Assembly: GCF_009184395.1 (NCBI RefSeq)
Contig: NZ_WEIC01000001.1
Coordinates: forward strand, 1,072,047 to 1,136,046
Direction of reading: 5' to 3'
Length of the DNA: 64,000 nucleotides
Source: Amylibacter sp. SFDW26
GTDB lineage: Bacteria; Pseudomonadota; Alphaproteobacteria; Rhodobacterales; Rhodobacteraceae
Shown here: piece by piece, positions 43,318 to 52,958 of the stretch
How positions within the stretch are numbered: the first letter of the stretch is position 1
How the letters are laid out: the number at the start of each line of letters is the position of its first letter
The notes under the pieces: model-generated
The model's database searches: none
The model's input: only the letters and a program-made list of their open reading frames with translations
What the model was told of the DNA's origin: nothing
Program-made: the position numbers and the translations under genes

Positions 43318-44277
43318 CTACGATTTACCCGTTGGAATGACCTCATATCCAGGCTCTTCTGCCTCATCATCTGTCATCACAGATGGGAAACCTGGTGCAC
43401 GAATATCCAATCCTGTAGCATCTTCAAGACGTCTAATAATGTTAGGAGACAATTCACGGCTGCCATAGCGCTCAATACCGTCTTTAAAGATATCGATCAT
43501 CAACGGATTCATTTCCAATGGCACATCGGCACGATCGGCCACATCTTGGAACAAACCAATGTCCTTTAGTACCAAATCCATTGTGAAGCTGATATCACGT
43601 GACCCATTCAGGATCACTTGACTTTCCGTTTCATGAACAAAAGATGTACCAGAACTGATTTTCATCGCCTCATAAGCCGTGTTTAAATCCATTCCAGCAG
43701 CTTTTGCCACAACCAGAGCCTCTGAACATGTGATCAGGTTTGCAGTCGCCAGATAGTTCGTCAAAACTTTCAACACACTTGCTGATCCTAGATCACCAGT
43801 ATGCAACACACGACGCCCCATCGTTGTAAGTAATGGCAGTATTCGCTCAAAGGTGTCCCTATCACAGCCAGCAAAAATTGAAATATTGCCTGTATCGGCA
43901 CGGTGGCATCCACCAGATACAGGGCAATCAACCGCCGCGCCACCAGCAGCCATCACCATGGCCCCTAATCGCTTCACCTCTGCTTCATCTGTAGTGGACA
44001 TTTCCATCCAAATTTTACCGTCATCCATAGTTCTTAAAAGACCATCATCTGCTTCCATAACAGCAGCAGATGCCGCAGGGGACGGCAAACAAGTAATAAC
44101 AGCATCACAGGCTTGCATCATTGCAGCGGGGCTTTCCCCTGCCTTTGCGCCACGTTCGACAAAACTTGAAACCAAATCAGCGTTCAAATCATGAACCATT
44201 ATATCCATGCCATTGCGTAACAGGCTGCCTGATAGCTTACCGCCTACATTCCCAAGACCAATAAATCCGATTTTCAT
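43318..44277 (-). CDS. NAD(P)-dependent beta-hydroxyacid dehydrogenase family protein
   Basis: A 319-residue enzyme of the 3-hydroxyisobutyrate dehydrogenase family. The start at codon 3 of the longest frame (MKIGFIGLGNVGGKLS, 44277) is preferred because GGGGGA is 7-8 bp upstream. Rossmann motif GFIGLGNVGGKLSGSLLRNG (about 4-23), substrate site DCPVSGGCHRADTGNISIFAG (about 117-137), and the catalytic lysine region LKVLTNYLAT (about 170). It could reduce or oxidise 3-hydroxyisobutyrate, tartronate semialdehyde or a related acid. No pathway partner is nearby. Confidence 0.87.
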   Translation of the reverse strand: MKIGFIGLGNVGGKLSGSLLRNGMDIMVHDLNADLVSSFVERGAKAGESPAAMMQACDAVITCLPSPAASAAVMEADDGLLRTMDDGKIWMEMSTTDEAEVKRLGAMVMAAGGAAVDCPVSGGCHRADTGNISIFAGCDRDTFERILPLLTTMGRRVLHTGDLGSASVLKVLTNYLATANLITCSEALVVAKAAGMDLNTAYEAMKISSGTSFVHETESQVILNGSRDISFTMDLVLKDIGLFQDVADRADVPLEMNPLMIDIFKDGIERYGSRELSPNIIRRLEDATGLDIRAPGFPSVMTDDEAEEPGYEVIPTGKS

Positions 44278-44370
44278 AGCCATTCCCCCTATTTTACTTT
44301 GAGTTTGGGAAAATTTATCGAGTCAGCCCGCCAGAACGCGACATTGGAGTGCCGCAATTAAGATATATAA

Positions 44371-44763
44371 CTATGGATGCCCTAATTCTGAAATATCGCC
44401 CTCAGAAGGATCAAAGTCAGCGAACCTAATACGTATAGAAACCGATGGTCCTCTTAATCGAGCTTTGTTTGGCCTGATACATTTCAGTTTTGCCTGTACA
44501 GATTTACCGTCCATTTGCAAAGATCCCTGTTTCACTCCGCATTTAGTGGTATGCGATATCGCCACAAGCGCCATTCTGGCAAAATCCTTCGCATTCGCAA
44601 TCATACCCTGTCCCAGCTGAATAACGGTTACATGTTCCGCCTCGGTAAAGATCGCGAATGAGTTTGATCCAACTTCTACAAATTGCCCACCTTTGTGCAC
44701 AACTTGTGTGGGCACACCACAAGACGCCAAAAACAAACATCCCAACAGCCAATAGGCTCGCAT
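44371..44763 (-). CDS. Small lipoprotein, hypothetical
   Basis: A 130-residue protein with a lipoprotein signal: MRAYWLLGCLFLASC, where C15 would be lipidated after the LAS lipobox. The mature part has two further cysteines (about 75 and 98, in TTKCGVKQG and KLKCIRPN) that could form a disulphide, and predicted beta-strands (VSIRIRFADFDP). No family recognised. It precedes the dehydrogenase gene on the same strand (94 bp) and is divergent from the pirin gene. Confidence 0.75.
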   Translation of the reverse strand: MRAYWLLGCLFLASCGVPTQVVHKGGQFVEVGSNSFAIFTEAEHVTVIQLGQGMIANAKDFARMALVAISHTTKCGVKQGSLQMDGKSVQAKLKCIRPNKARLRGPSVSIRIRFADFDPSEGDISELGHP

Positions 44764-44988
44764 TTTATACCCTCCTTTAAAAACTCATAAGAAAGGTCGC
44801 GGAATTTGTTTAAGCACCTCTAAAAAAGGTACCGTTATTTACAAAGGATAAATCATAAATTTATTTGGATTTTGATCATTTGAACACCATATCCGCAAAT
44901 TCGCACATCTGCTGTATTAGGCCTATTCTATATATATAGCATTCAATCTGATATTTTCAGGCCAACTTAGATACTGAAAGGACACATC

Positions 44989-45900
44989 ATGTCTGTACGT
45001 CCCGTAAAATCGACCTCTATCGGCAATCCCACAATGGAAGGTGCTGGTGTAGAACTGTACCGCGCCTTTGGTTTTCACAACCCATCAGAACTTGACCCAT
45101 TCCTGTTATTTGATGATTTCCGCAATGATGATCCCAAAGCTTTTGAAAAAGGTTTTCCATGGCACCCCCATCGCGGCATTGAAACCATTACATATATATT
45201 GTCAGGAAATGTGGATCATAAAGATAGCTTAGGCAATTCAGGTTCTTTAGGGGCTGGCGACATCCAATGGATGACATCAGGATCGGGTATTTTACACCAA
45301 GAAATGCCGCGCGGGAATGCCAATGGGCAAATGCACGGCTTTCAACTTTGGGCCAATTTACCACCTGACTTAAAAATGACTGCCCCGCGGTATCAGGATG
45401 TTGGCGCACAAGAAATTCCTGAAATCCTTGAGGATGACGGCACACGTGTAAAAGTCATCGTAGGCGATTTCTGGGGTAGATCAGGTCCAGTGGACGGTAT
45501 TGCCGCTGATCCACAATACTTGGATATCTATGTACCTGCAGGTGTAAAAAAGGTTTTTCCCGTAGATACTTACAAAAAAGCTTTCGCGTATATTTTCGAA
45601 GGCTCTGGTCTGTTCGATTATGCCTCAACACCACGTGGCATCCTGACAGAAAAAGAAGTCATGGGCGAAGAGGTCAACATTCGCGACCTATCAGGTAACC
45701 GCACATTGGTAAACTTTGATACGGGCGATACTGTAACCGTCCAAGCTGGCCCAGAGGGTATTCGATTTCTGTTAATCTCGGGCACACCGATCCAAGAACC
45801 TGTCGCTTGGCATGGGCCTATTGTGATGAACACCACCGAAGAATTACAAACTGCCTTTGATGAATTAAAGAACGGGACCTTCATTAAGCCCGCTCATTAA
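44989..45900 (+). CDS. Pirin-family protein
   Basis: A 303-residue bicupin. The metal ligands of the N-terminal cupin are present as H59 and H61 (PWHPHRGIET), H103 and E105 (ILHQEMP), in the same spacing as human pirin and E. coli YhhW (quercetin 2,3-dioxygenase activity). The C-terminal pirin_C domain follows (about 165-290). In bacteria the role is unsettled: quercetinase, or modulator of pyruvate dehydrogenase. GAAAGGACACATC precedes the ATG. Monocistronic. Confidence 0.93.
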   Translation: MSVRPVKSTSIGNPTMEGAGVELYRAFGFHNPSELDPFLLFDDFRNDDPKAFEKGFPWHPHRGIETITYILSGNVDHKDSLGNSGSLGAGDIQWMTSGSGILHQEMPRGNANGQMHGFQLWANLPPDLKMTAPRYQDVGAQEIPEILEDDGTRVKVIVGDFWGRSGPVDGIAADPQYLDIYVPAGVKKVFPVDTYKKAFAYIFEGSGLFDYASTPRGILTEKEVMGEEVNIRDLSGNRTLVNFDTGDTVTVQAGPEGIRFLLISGTPIQEPVAWHGPIVMNTTEELQTAFDELKNGTFIKPAH

Positions 45901-45922
45901 TTATTATATTCTAATTCAACAC

Positions 45923-45958
45923 TATAGGCGTTTAATTATCAGCGATTAAACGCCTATA
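45923..45958 (+). terminator. Long hairpin after the pirin gene
   Basis: TATAGGCGTTTAAT (45923-45936) pairs with ATTAAACGCCTATA (45945-45958): perfect 14 bp, 8-nt loop. There is no T run after it, so it may act as a 3'-end stabiliser or a factor-dependent terminator rather than a classic intrinsic one. Confidence 0.5.
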
Positions 45959-46086
45959 AAACATGATAATAAGCAAAAGCTCGCCGCTAAATCGCTCGCC
46001 CTTAAAATGCCTAATTCTTACCAAAAAAATTAATGACCGTAACTTAATTGTATTTAAAACCCTTACCGTTCCTTTGGAGAACTCTC

Positions 46087-47106
46087 ATGAAAATTTTGGC
46101 TGTAGATGATGACAATTTTATTTTAAACATACTATCAACACTGTTGGCTGAAGCAGGTTTTCACAGCGTTGAAACATGCTGCTCTGCAAAAGATGCTCTT
46201 GTTAAGATAGAAGATGAAACTTCCGAATTCGATTGTTTTTTCTTAGACATTCAAATGCCAGAGATGGACGGAATTGAACTTTGTAAAGCAATAAAAACAA
46301 ACAAACGTTTTACGAACACGCCAGTGGTAATGCTTACCGCTCTTTCCGATAGGTCATACATTGATAAAGCGTTCGAAGCAGGTGCAACAGACTATATCAA
46401 CAAACCATTTGACGTCACGACTGTAGGAATAAGAGCACGTATTGCTGAAAAGCTTATCTTAGCACAAGATATCCTCCACGAACGTACAGTTGCCCCAGCA
46501 AGAACAACCTCCAAAAAATATGAAACTACGGCCGACGAACCAATACAATATACGCTTGCATCAGAACGGTTGTTTCAAGAACCGCAATGGTTTGAAGATA
46601 TTGATGGTGCAATACATTATAATGCACTCACGAATTATTTGAACCAATTATCGAAATCTGGTCTCAACAACACAAATGTCTTTGCCATAAAAGTAGATGA
46701 AGCTGAAAAGATTAACATCAAATCCACTCCTGATGACTTTCTAAGAATATTAAACGAAATTGCTGAAATAATTGCCACTACTCTACGCTCTAAAGGGTTT
46801 TTCTTAATATCGTATGCAGGTGGTGGTCATTTTATATGTATTTCACATAGTGAGTTCTTCGAAAATGAACAGAATGCAGAAGACCTTATGCAAGATGCTA
46901 TGAATACCTCAACGGTACTCTATGAGAATGGCGAGCCTGTTAATATAGGCATATCGATAGGAACACCTTTAAAACCACTTACAAGCAAACATAAACAAAC
47001 TGCACGCATATTCAGAGTATCAATTGCTAGGTCAGAAGCACGTTATAATGAGAAGCAAACAGCTTCGCTTTTCATTACAGAAGAACCTATATCTCTATCA
47101 AAATGA
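46087..47106 (+). CDS. Response regulator with degenerate GGDEF-like output domain
   Basis: A 339-residue protein. Receiver domain (about 1-125): acidic pocket D7-D9 in AVDDDNF, phospho-acceptor D54 (FFLDIQMPEMDG), T84 and K106 (YINKPFD). The C-terminal half (about 165-325) has the size and layout of a GGDEF domain, and SYAGGGHFICIS occupies the position of the GGDEF signature but lacks the acidic residues, so cyclase activity is unlikely. It may instead bind c-di-GMP or act through protein contacts. The start at 46087 has GGAGAACTCTC upstream. No histidine kinase gene is adjacent: it is an orphan regulator. Confidence 0.85.
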   Translation: MKILAVDDDNFILNILSTLLAEAGFHSVETCCSAKDALVKIEDETSEFDCFFLDIQMPEMDGIELCKAIKTNKRFTNTPVVMLTALSDRSYIDKAFEAGATDYINKPFDVTTVGIRARIAEKLILAQDILHERTVAPARTTSKKYETTADEPIQYTLASERLFQEPQWFEDIDGAIHYNALTNYLNQLSKSGLNNTNVFAIKVDEAEKINIKSTPDDFLRILNEIAEIIATTLRSKGFFLISYAGGGHFICISHSEFFENEQNAEDLMQDAMNTSTVLYENGEPVNIGISIGTPLKPLTSKHKQTARIFRVSIARSEARYNEKQTASLFITEEPISLSK

Positions 47107-47135
47107 CAGTTTAAGACAGAAGGGTTCGTGTTAAA

Positions 47136-48632
47136 CTATCTCTTAGGCTCACGCTTATTCCGTACAGGACGGTTGATATCCTTCTGGAACTTGCCTTCTT
47201 GGTGCTTGTTCAGCTTGGTTACACGCTTCTCTTTCTTATCCGCATAAGGGTTCTTATCGGATTGCGAACGTATAAACAGGCGAATTGGTGTGCCAGGCAT
47301 ATCAAAGCCTTCACGCAGACCATTCACCAAATAACGTTCATAACTGGTAGGCAACAAATCAGCATGCGAACACATCGCCACAAAGGTTGGTGGACGTGTT
47401 TTAACCTGTGTCATATAGCGTAAACGGATACGACGACCACCTGGCGCGGGCGGTGGGTGCATTTCAACCATACCCTCTAACCAGCGATTCAACTTTGATG
47501 TGCCAACACGGCGATTCCATGTTTCATGGGCGGTCATAATCGCTTTATGCAAGCGGTCCAGTCCACGGCCTGTTTTCGCAGACACAGTTACCAAAGGTGC
47601 GCCGCGCAGCTGTGGTAACAAACGCCCAAATTTTTCACGCACATCTTTCAGTTTTTCTTGCTTCTCTGTCTCAACATCCCACTTGTTAACAGCAATCACC
47701 ACGGCACGGCCTTCGCGTTCTGCCAAATCGGCAATACGCAAATCTTGTTGCTCAAACGGGATTTCAGCGTCCAATAGAACGACAACAACTTCAGAGAATT
47801 TAACGGCCCGCAGGCCATCAGAGACTGATAATTTTTCTAGCTTTTCCTGAACCTTAGCTTTCTTTCTTATACCAGCCGTATCCCAGATACGGATTGGGAC
47901 ATCTTCCCAGTTTAGGTTCAAGGAAATCGCATCACGCGTAATCCCCGCCTCTGGCCCAGTCAGCAAACGATCATCTTTCAGTATCTGATTGATCAATGTC
48001 GACTTCCCCGCGTTCGGGCGCCCCACTACAGCAATTTGCAACGGTTTCTCTTTTGAGATAATGCGCTCGCCACCTAAACCGTCTTCGTCGATTTCAACGT
48101 CTGTCTCAGGCGTGCTTTGTTCTTGGCGTTCTTTGAATTCTTCTTCGATTGGGCGTAACACATGCGCCAATTCATCCATGCCTTCACCGTGTTCAGCAGA
48201 CAGTTGAATAGGTTCGCCTAAACCAAGTGAGAATGCATCGTAATACCCGACCTCACCTGCTTTACCTTCAGCTTTATTCGCCGCCAAGATCACACGCGCC
48301 GCTTTTTTACGCAGGATTTCCGCAAACACGCGGTCCGCTGGTAAAACGCCATCACGCGCATCAATCATGAACAAACACACGTCTGCCATGTCCACAGCAC
48401 GTTCTGTCAGCATCCGCATACGTCCTTGCAGACTTTCATCGGTTGCTTCTTCTAGACCAGCCGTATCAATGATTGTGAATTTCACACCAGCAACACGTGC
48501 ATCACCTTCGCGCAAATCGCGTGTCACACCCGGTTGATCATCGACCAAAGCAAGCTTTCTGCCGACCAAGCGGTTGAACAGCGTTGATTTGCCCACATTC
48601 GGACGCCCAACAATGGCTAGTGTAAAACTCAT
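47136..48632 (-). CDS. der: Ribosome biogenesis GTPase Der (EngA)
   Basis: A 498-residue double-GTPase needed for 50S maturation. The start [17 protein letters not shown] at 48632 is chosen over 48650. First G domain with P-loop GRPNVGKST (9-17) and DTAGLEEA; second G domain with GRPNAGKST (about 210) and DTAGIRKK; then the KH-like C-terminal domain. The acidic linker between the G domains (about 170-195) is usual in alphaproteobacteria. It is downstream of bamB (49 bp) on the same strand, the normal der-bamB-TPR arrangement. Confidence 0.97.
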   Translation of the reverse strand: MSFTLAIVGRPNVGKSTLFNRLVGRKLALVDDQPGVTRDLREGDARVAGVKFTIIDTAGLEEATDESLQGRMRMLTERAVDMADVCLFMIDARDGVLPADRVFAEILRKKAARVILAANKAEGKAGEVGYYDAFSLGLGEPIQLSAEHGEGMDELAHVLRPIEEEFKERQEQSTPETDVEIDEDGLGGERIISKEKPLQIAVVGRPNAGKSTLINQILKDDRLLTGPEAGITRDAISLNLNWEDVPIRIWDTAGIRKKAKVQEKLEKLSVSDGLRAVKFSEVVVVLLDAEIPFEQQDLRIADLAEREGRAVVIAVNKWDVETEKQEKLKDVREKFGRLLPQLRGAPLVTVSAKTGRGLDRLHKAIMTAHETWNRRVGTSKLNRWLEGMVEMHPPPAPGGRRIRLRYMTQVKTRPPTFVAMCSHADLLPTSYERYLVNGLREGFDMPGTPIRLFIRSQSDKNPYADKKEKRVTKLNKHQEGKFQKDINRPVRNKREPKR

Positions 48633-48681
48633 GGCTCTTGGCCCCTTCATCTCTGAAAGAGCCCCTTACAGGGCTATTGAC

Positions 48682-49998
48682 CTATTTGAAAGCGTGTAAT
48701 TGCCCATTTCCAGATAGAATATACATTGTGCCGCTCACAATCGCTGGCTGAGACGCGGCTCCACCAGGGATTTGTACATTTCCAAGTGCTGCACCAGTTG
48801 AGGCGTTAAAGCTGCGGATTTGGCCATCACTGCCAGCTACGACCAAACGGTTACCAGCCAACACTGGGCCGTAATGCACATTTGCTTCACGGCGGCGTTT
48901 GCCGTCTTTAAGATAACCTGGAAGTGGTACAGCCCACATTTCAAGACCATCTGCGGCACGTAGACGTTTCAACTGAAATTGATCTGTTACCAAAAATAAG
49001 GAATCGCCTGTCGCCCAAACAGGACCATAAGATCCTTCGTTAACGGTCCAATTCCGTTCTCCAGTTTCACGGTTTGCAGAAATAAGGCGACCAGCTTGGT
49101 TCGCGGCATAAACCGTATCACCTGTAATCACAGGATCGCTTGATATAGCGCCAACAAAACCACGAGCATTACCTTTACCACCGCCAGAAACAGCAGCACT
49201 CCATGTGCGTGCACCCGTTTTAACGTTGGCACCGACCAGTTCACCAGAACTAAATGGAAGCGCTAGGAATTCACCAACTGCGGCTGGTGCGCCAGCACCT
49301 GACAGGCCAGTCGCAGGCCCACCACTGCGAATTTCCCATTGAATACGACCATTCGCAACATCCAGAGCAATCGCTTTATTATTCAAATTCACAGCAATAA
49401 TAAGACCATCGATTACCAATGGAGCCGCTGAAATAGACGCATCCGTTTTGTGGCGCCATTTGATGGCTCCTGATGCAGGGTCAATGGCAATCACTTCGCC
49501 AAAGCCTGTTGTTGCAACGATTAGGCCATTGCCATAAGCAATACCACCACCAGAAGCAGCCCCACCTTTATCCCAAGGTGGCGTTAAATCTTTTACCCAG
49601 ACAGGTGTTCCTGATGTACTGAAAGCACGCACTTGTGAATTCGAATCCATGGTAAATACACGCCCCGCAGCCACAATTGGGTCAGATGTAATACGTGCTT
49701 TTTTACCATTGCCCGAACCAATATTTGCGGACCACGCACGTGTAAGTGCTGTTCCCAGCGCAGGATGTGCAACGCGGTGCGCTGTTGACCCGTTCTTATG
49801 TGTCCATTGTGCATAGTTTTGCTGCGTAGGTGCAGCAAGTTGCGTCACTTCTGCAACCTCAACGACTTCTTCAGCTTCACCACGTAAACTCAGGCGTTCA
49901 CCTTGCAATATTTCTTCTTTTTTAGCACAGGCCGCTAAAGCAAGGCTTGCTGCGATTGCTAATGTCAGAGTTTTGTAGTGAACTCTTGATGTTGTCAT
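48682..49998 (-). CDS. bamB: Outer membrane assembly lipoprotein BamB-like (beta-propeller)
   Basis: A 438-residue PQQ-type beta-propeller lipoprotein of the BAM complex that folds outer membrane proteins. Lipobox LAAC with Cys24 (signal peptide 1-23). At least six WD/PQQ-like repeats are readable, for example VFTMDSNSQVRAFSTSGTPV, VIAIDPASGAIKWRHKTD, AIALDVANGRIQWEIRSGG and LISANRETGERNWTVNEG. It lies in the TPR-bamB-der cluster. In Rhodobacterales this gene is often annotated only as a PQQ-like repeat protein. Confidence 0.9.
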   Translation of the reverse strand: MTTSRVHYKTLTLAIAASLALAACAKKEEILQGERLSLRGEAEEVVEVAEVTQLAAPTQQNYAQWTHKNGSTAHRVAHPALGTALTRAWSANIGSGNGKKARITSDPIVAAGRVFTMDSNSQVRAFSTSGTPVWVKDLTPPWDKGGAASGGGIAYGNGLIVATTGFGEVIAIDPASGAIKWRHKTDASISAAPLVIDGLIIAVNLNNKAIALDVANGRIQWEIRSGGPATGLSGAGAPAAVGEFLALPFSSGELVGANVKTGARTWSAAVSGGGKGNARGFVGAISSDPVITGDTVYAANQAGRLISANRETGERNWTVNEGSYGPVWATGDSLFLVTDQFQLKRLRAADGLEMWAVPLPGYLKDGKRRREANVHYGPVLAGNRLVVAGSDGQIRSFNASTGAALGNVQIPGGAASQPAIVSGTMYILSGNGQLHAFK

Positions 49999-50042
49999 AG
50001 TGAGAACTCTCTTATTGCCTGTTGTTACGCGTATTGTGCAGT

Positions 50043-50720
50043 TTAATTGTCAGAAAGCAACTGTGGAACAGATGGAAGTTCACCGCCCAATGATACCAAA
50101 AGCTGTGTCGCGCGTTGTTGAATACTTGGAGACACTTCTGACTCTTGCAAAAGTCCGCTCAGCAGTTCAATTGCCCCTGCCTTATCACCCTCATCAAGTT
50201 TTGCCACAGCCATTTGCTCTAATGCCATAGGCCGAAACGGGTTGCCAGGTATTGCCAATTGATCCAAGGCTGCCATTCTTGCAGCTGGATCTGCGTCTTT
50301 CCCCCGCAACATAAGTGCCTTGAACGTCGCCATATCCCGATAGATCGTATCCAATGTGTCAGAAGCCGCTAAACTGTCCAATGTTGCCAATGCAGCATCT
50401 TTTTGACCGTCTTGCACTTGCAAAGCTGCTTTTTGCAAAGCCAATACAGCAAAAGATGCGCCAGCATCCTTGGACAAACTATCAAGCGCAGTAATTTGTT
50501 CTGCAGTATTTTCATTTGAAAGTGCTGCTGTAATTGCATCACCACGCGCTTGTGCTACCGCTTCCGCTTGAGACTTAGACCATTCTAAATACGCAGCTCC
50601 ACCAACTGATCCGACAATCACAACAGCAGCGATCCATCCGTATTTTTTGAAATACCCAAAAAGTTGATCCTTACGGACCTCTTCTGTCACTTCTTCGATA
50701 AAACCGTCTGTATCACTCAT
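50043..50720 (-). CDS. YfgM-like membrane-anchored TPR protein
   Basis: A 225-residue protein with an N-terminal cytoplasmic segment (about 1-27), one transmembrane helix (YGWIAAVVIVGSVGGAAYLEW, about 28-48) and a periplasmic helical domain with TPR-like repeats (about 60-215). This matches the YfgM/TPR_21 family, which in E. coli associates with the Sec translocon and PpiD. It is first in the series TPR, bamB, der, with 44 bp to bamB. An acidic N-terminus (SDTDGFIEEVTEEV) is typical of the alphaproteobacterial form. Confidence 0.85.
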   Translation of the reverse strand: MSDTDGFIEEVTEEVRKDQLFGYFKKYGWIAAVVIVGSVGGAAYLEWSKSQAEAVAQARGDAITAALSNENTAEQITALDSLSKDAGASFAVLALQKAALQVQDGQKDAALATLDSLAASDTLDTIYRDMATFKALMLRGKDADPAARMAALDQLAIPGNPFRPMALEQMAVAKLDEGDKAGAIELLSGLLQESEVSPSIQQRATQLLVSLGGELPSVPQLLSDN

Positions 50721-50781
50721 AGTGGGCCTCTAAATATTTTGGCAGACTTTAAAAGGAAAAACACCCGAATGCCAAGTCAGA

Positions 50782-51660
50782 TTAACTGCTTTCTTTGGCC
50801 TTATATGTATGTTCGTCCGTTGGAAAGGCGCGTTTGCGAACTTCTTCTGAATATCGTGTGATCGCGTCACGCATCATATCTTCCATATTCCCATACCGCT
50901 TTACGAATGTAGGGACGCGCGGAAACAGGCCTACCATATCTTCAAACACAAGGATTTGACCGTCACATTCCACAGATGCGCCAATTCCAATCGTTGGTAT
51001 GGACACTGCATTTGTAACCTCATTTGCCAATCTCACAGCAACACCTTCTACAACTACAGAAAACGCCCCCGCGGCTTCGACTGCTTTGGCGTCAGATACA
51101 ACCGCATCAAACTGATCTTGCTCGCGTACAGCTTTAAATCCACCGGCCGTGTTCATTTGTTGGGGCATCAAACCAATATGTGCCATCACAGGAATACCAC
51201 GTGTCGACAGGTATTCGATTGTACCGGCCATTTCAGCGCCACCTTCAAGTTTCACCGCCGTACATCCCGTTTCTTTGATGATCCGTGATGCATTGCGAAA
51301 CGCCACTTCTGGACTTTCTTCGAAGCTGCCAAAGGGCATATCCACCACAACCAACGCTTTTTCAGCGCCGCGCATCACGGCTTGGCCGTGCATAATCATA
51401 TGTTCCATAGTCACACCCAACGTGTTTGGCATACCGTGGATCACCATCCCCAAACTATCGCCAACCAAGATCATATCTGCCTGTTCATCTACCAAACGGG
51501 CAACATGTGCCGTATAGGCGGTTAAACAAACTAACGGATCACCACCCTTACGTCCTGTGAACAAAGGCACCGTCATTTTCTTCTTTTTTGCATAATTTTC
51601 GGAAATTTGATCAGGATCAGATACAGCCAGCTTTTTTGATATAGTGCTCGTTGTGGACAT
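50782..51660 (-). CDS. panB: 3-Methyl-2-oxobutanoate hydroxymethyltransferase
   Basis: First committed enzyme of pantothenate synthesis: transfers a hydroxymethyl group from 5,10-methylene-THF to alpha-ketoisovalerate. The 292-residue TIM-barrel shows the family motifs [20 protein letters not shown] (about 45-64), [12 protein letters not shown] with the Mg ligand Asp, [14 protein letters not shown], and [17 protein letters not shown] with the catalytic Glu region, then TIGIGAS. An N-terminal extension of about 25 residues precedes the usual KKKMTVP start. panC is not adjacent here. Confidence 0.95.
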   Translation of the reverse strand: MSTTSTISKKLAVSDPDQISENYAKKKKMTVPLFTGRKGGDPLVCLTAYTAHVARLVDEQADMILVGDSLGMVIHGMPNTLGVTMEHMIMHGQAVMRGAEKALVVVDMPFGSFEESPEVAFRNASRIIKETGCTAVKLEGGAEMAGTIEYLSTRGIPVMAHIGLMPQQMNTAGGFKAVREQDQFDAVVSDAKAVEAAGAFSVVVEGVAVRLANEVTNAVSIPTIGIGASVECDGQILVFEDMVGLFPRVPTFVKRYGNMEDMMRDAITRYSEEVRKRAFPTDEHTYKAKESS

Positions 51661-51752
51661 GATTATAAGACCTTTTTAAAGATAGAATACGGTATTTCGT
51701 CATATTAACCAAAGTTCTAGAAGAATAATATATCCAAATGTAATCCATGTGG

Positions 51753-51766
51753 ACGTTACGTAACGT
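51753..51766. promoter_or_regulatory. 14-bp perfect palindrome ACGTTACGTAACGT
   Basis: The palindrome lies in the panB/RND divergent space, 115 bp before the RND adaptor start and flanked by CATGT (51746-51750) and ACATG (51767-51771), which extend the dyad with a 2-bp asymmetry. The symmetry and position are typical of a TetR-type operator of an efflux operon. No tetR gene is within the window. Confidence 0.6.
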
Positions 51767-51880
51767 ACATGAATGAGACAAAAACTGCGCTTGCAGGTGG
51801 TTTTGACCAAGCGTAGGCTTTGCCTGAATTATAAAGGCCAAAGGGGAAATATTTTAAACCCCTACTTCGAGGAGTATTAA

Positions 51881-52954
51881 ATGCGCCCTGTTCCAATTAT
51901 ACTTGCCTTATTGGTTTGCGCTGCAATTGCGACATTTGTTATTAAAGGTGGCAACTCTGCCGCGCCTAAAGAAGATACACCTGAAAGTAGCCCAGCCATT
52001 GCAGGAGAATTCCCACCAGTTTCTGTATTAGTACAAAAATCCGTGGCACAACCTGTGACCAGCGGCATTGTCTTACGCGGTCAAACCGAAGCATTTCGTC
52101 AACTAGAAGTCCGTGCAGAAGTGGATGGTAAAGTCATCTCACAACCTCTTCGCAAAGGGACGTTGGTGACAGAAGGTCAGTTGTTATGCGAGTTGGATGT
52201 TGGCACACGCCAAGCAGCAATTGCAGAAGCAAAAGCGCGTTACGAAGAGGCAAAAGCAAATAATAAAGGTGCTGCTGGCCTTGTGCAAAAAGGTATCATA
52301 TCTGAAACAGCTGCGTTTTCACGCGAAGCTGCTTTAGAAGCGGCCCAAGCTAACTTGGACCGTGCCCAGCGCGAATATAATAACTTGAAGATCAACGCGC
52401 CATTTTCTGGCCTCTTGGAATCTGACACATCGGAATTTGGATCGTTCATTCAACGCGGCTCTCCATGCGCTACGGTTTTGCAGCTAAATCCAATGAAATT
52501 GGTAGGCTTTGCCACGGAAGAGCAAGTTGCGCGCATCACTGAAAATGCGCAAGCAGGTGCACGCCTGCTGTCTGGCCGTCAGGTTGAAGGCAAAGTGACT
52601 TTTATCTCACGCAGAGCGGACAGTGTTACACGTACATTCCGTGTAGAAATCACTGTGCCAAATGATGATGGTAAATTGCGCGACGGTTCAACAGCAGATA
52701 TTTATATCGCTTTATCTGGCGAAAAAGGCCACATCATTCCACAATCTGCACTGACGCTGAATGGTGATGGTATTTTGGGCATTCGCGCTGTGAAGGATAA
52801 CAAAGCTACCTTTTTACCCATCGAGGTTATCCGCGATAGCGCTGAGGGTATATGGGTGTCTGGCTTGCCAGCAGAAACAAATGTGATCGTTGTTGGCCAA
52901 GAATATGTAACAGATGGGCGTGAAGTATCCGTAACCTTTAAAGAGGAAAGCTGA
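51881..52954 (+). CDS. RND efflux periplasmic adaptor (membrane fusion protein)
   Basis: A 357-residue membrane fusion protein. An N-terminal hydrophobic anchor (PVPIILALLVCAAIATFVIKG, about 3-23) without a lipobox; then barrel-sandwich hybrid/lipoyl halves (SGIVLRGQTEAFRQLEVRAEVDGKVIS and APFSGLLESDTSEFGSFIQRGS), a helical hairpin rich in Ala/Glu, and a beta-barrel domain (GKVTFISRRADSVTRTFRVE). It is followed after 4 bp by the RND permease, with which it forms an efflux pump; TolC is a likely outer membrane partner. A 14-bp palindrome upstream suggests repressor control. Confidence 0.92.
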   Translation: MRPVPIILALLVCAAIATFVIKGGNSAAPKEDTPESSPAIAGEFPPVSVLVQKSVAQPVTSGIVLRGQTEAFRQLEVRAEVDGKVISQPLRKGTLVTEGQLLCELDVGTRQAAIAEAKARYEEAKANNKGAAGLVQKGIISETAAFSREAALEAAQANLDRAQREYNNLKINAPFSGLLESDTSEFGSFIQRGSPCATVLQLNPMKLVGFATEEQVARITENAQAGARLLSGRQVEGKVTFISRRADSVTRTFRVEITVPNDDGKLRDGSTADIYIALSGEKGHIIPQSALTLNGDGILGIRAVKDNKATFLPIEVIRDSAEGIWVSGLPAETNVIVVGQEYVTDGREVSVTFKEES

Positions 52955-52958
52955 TAAA

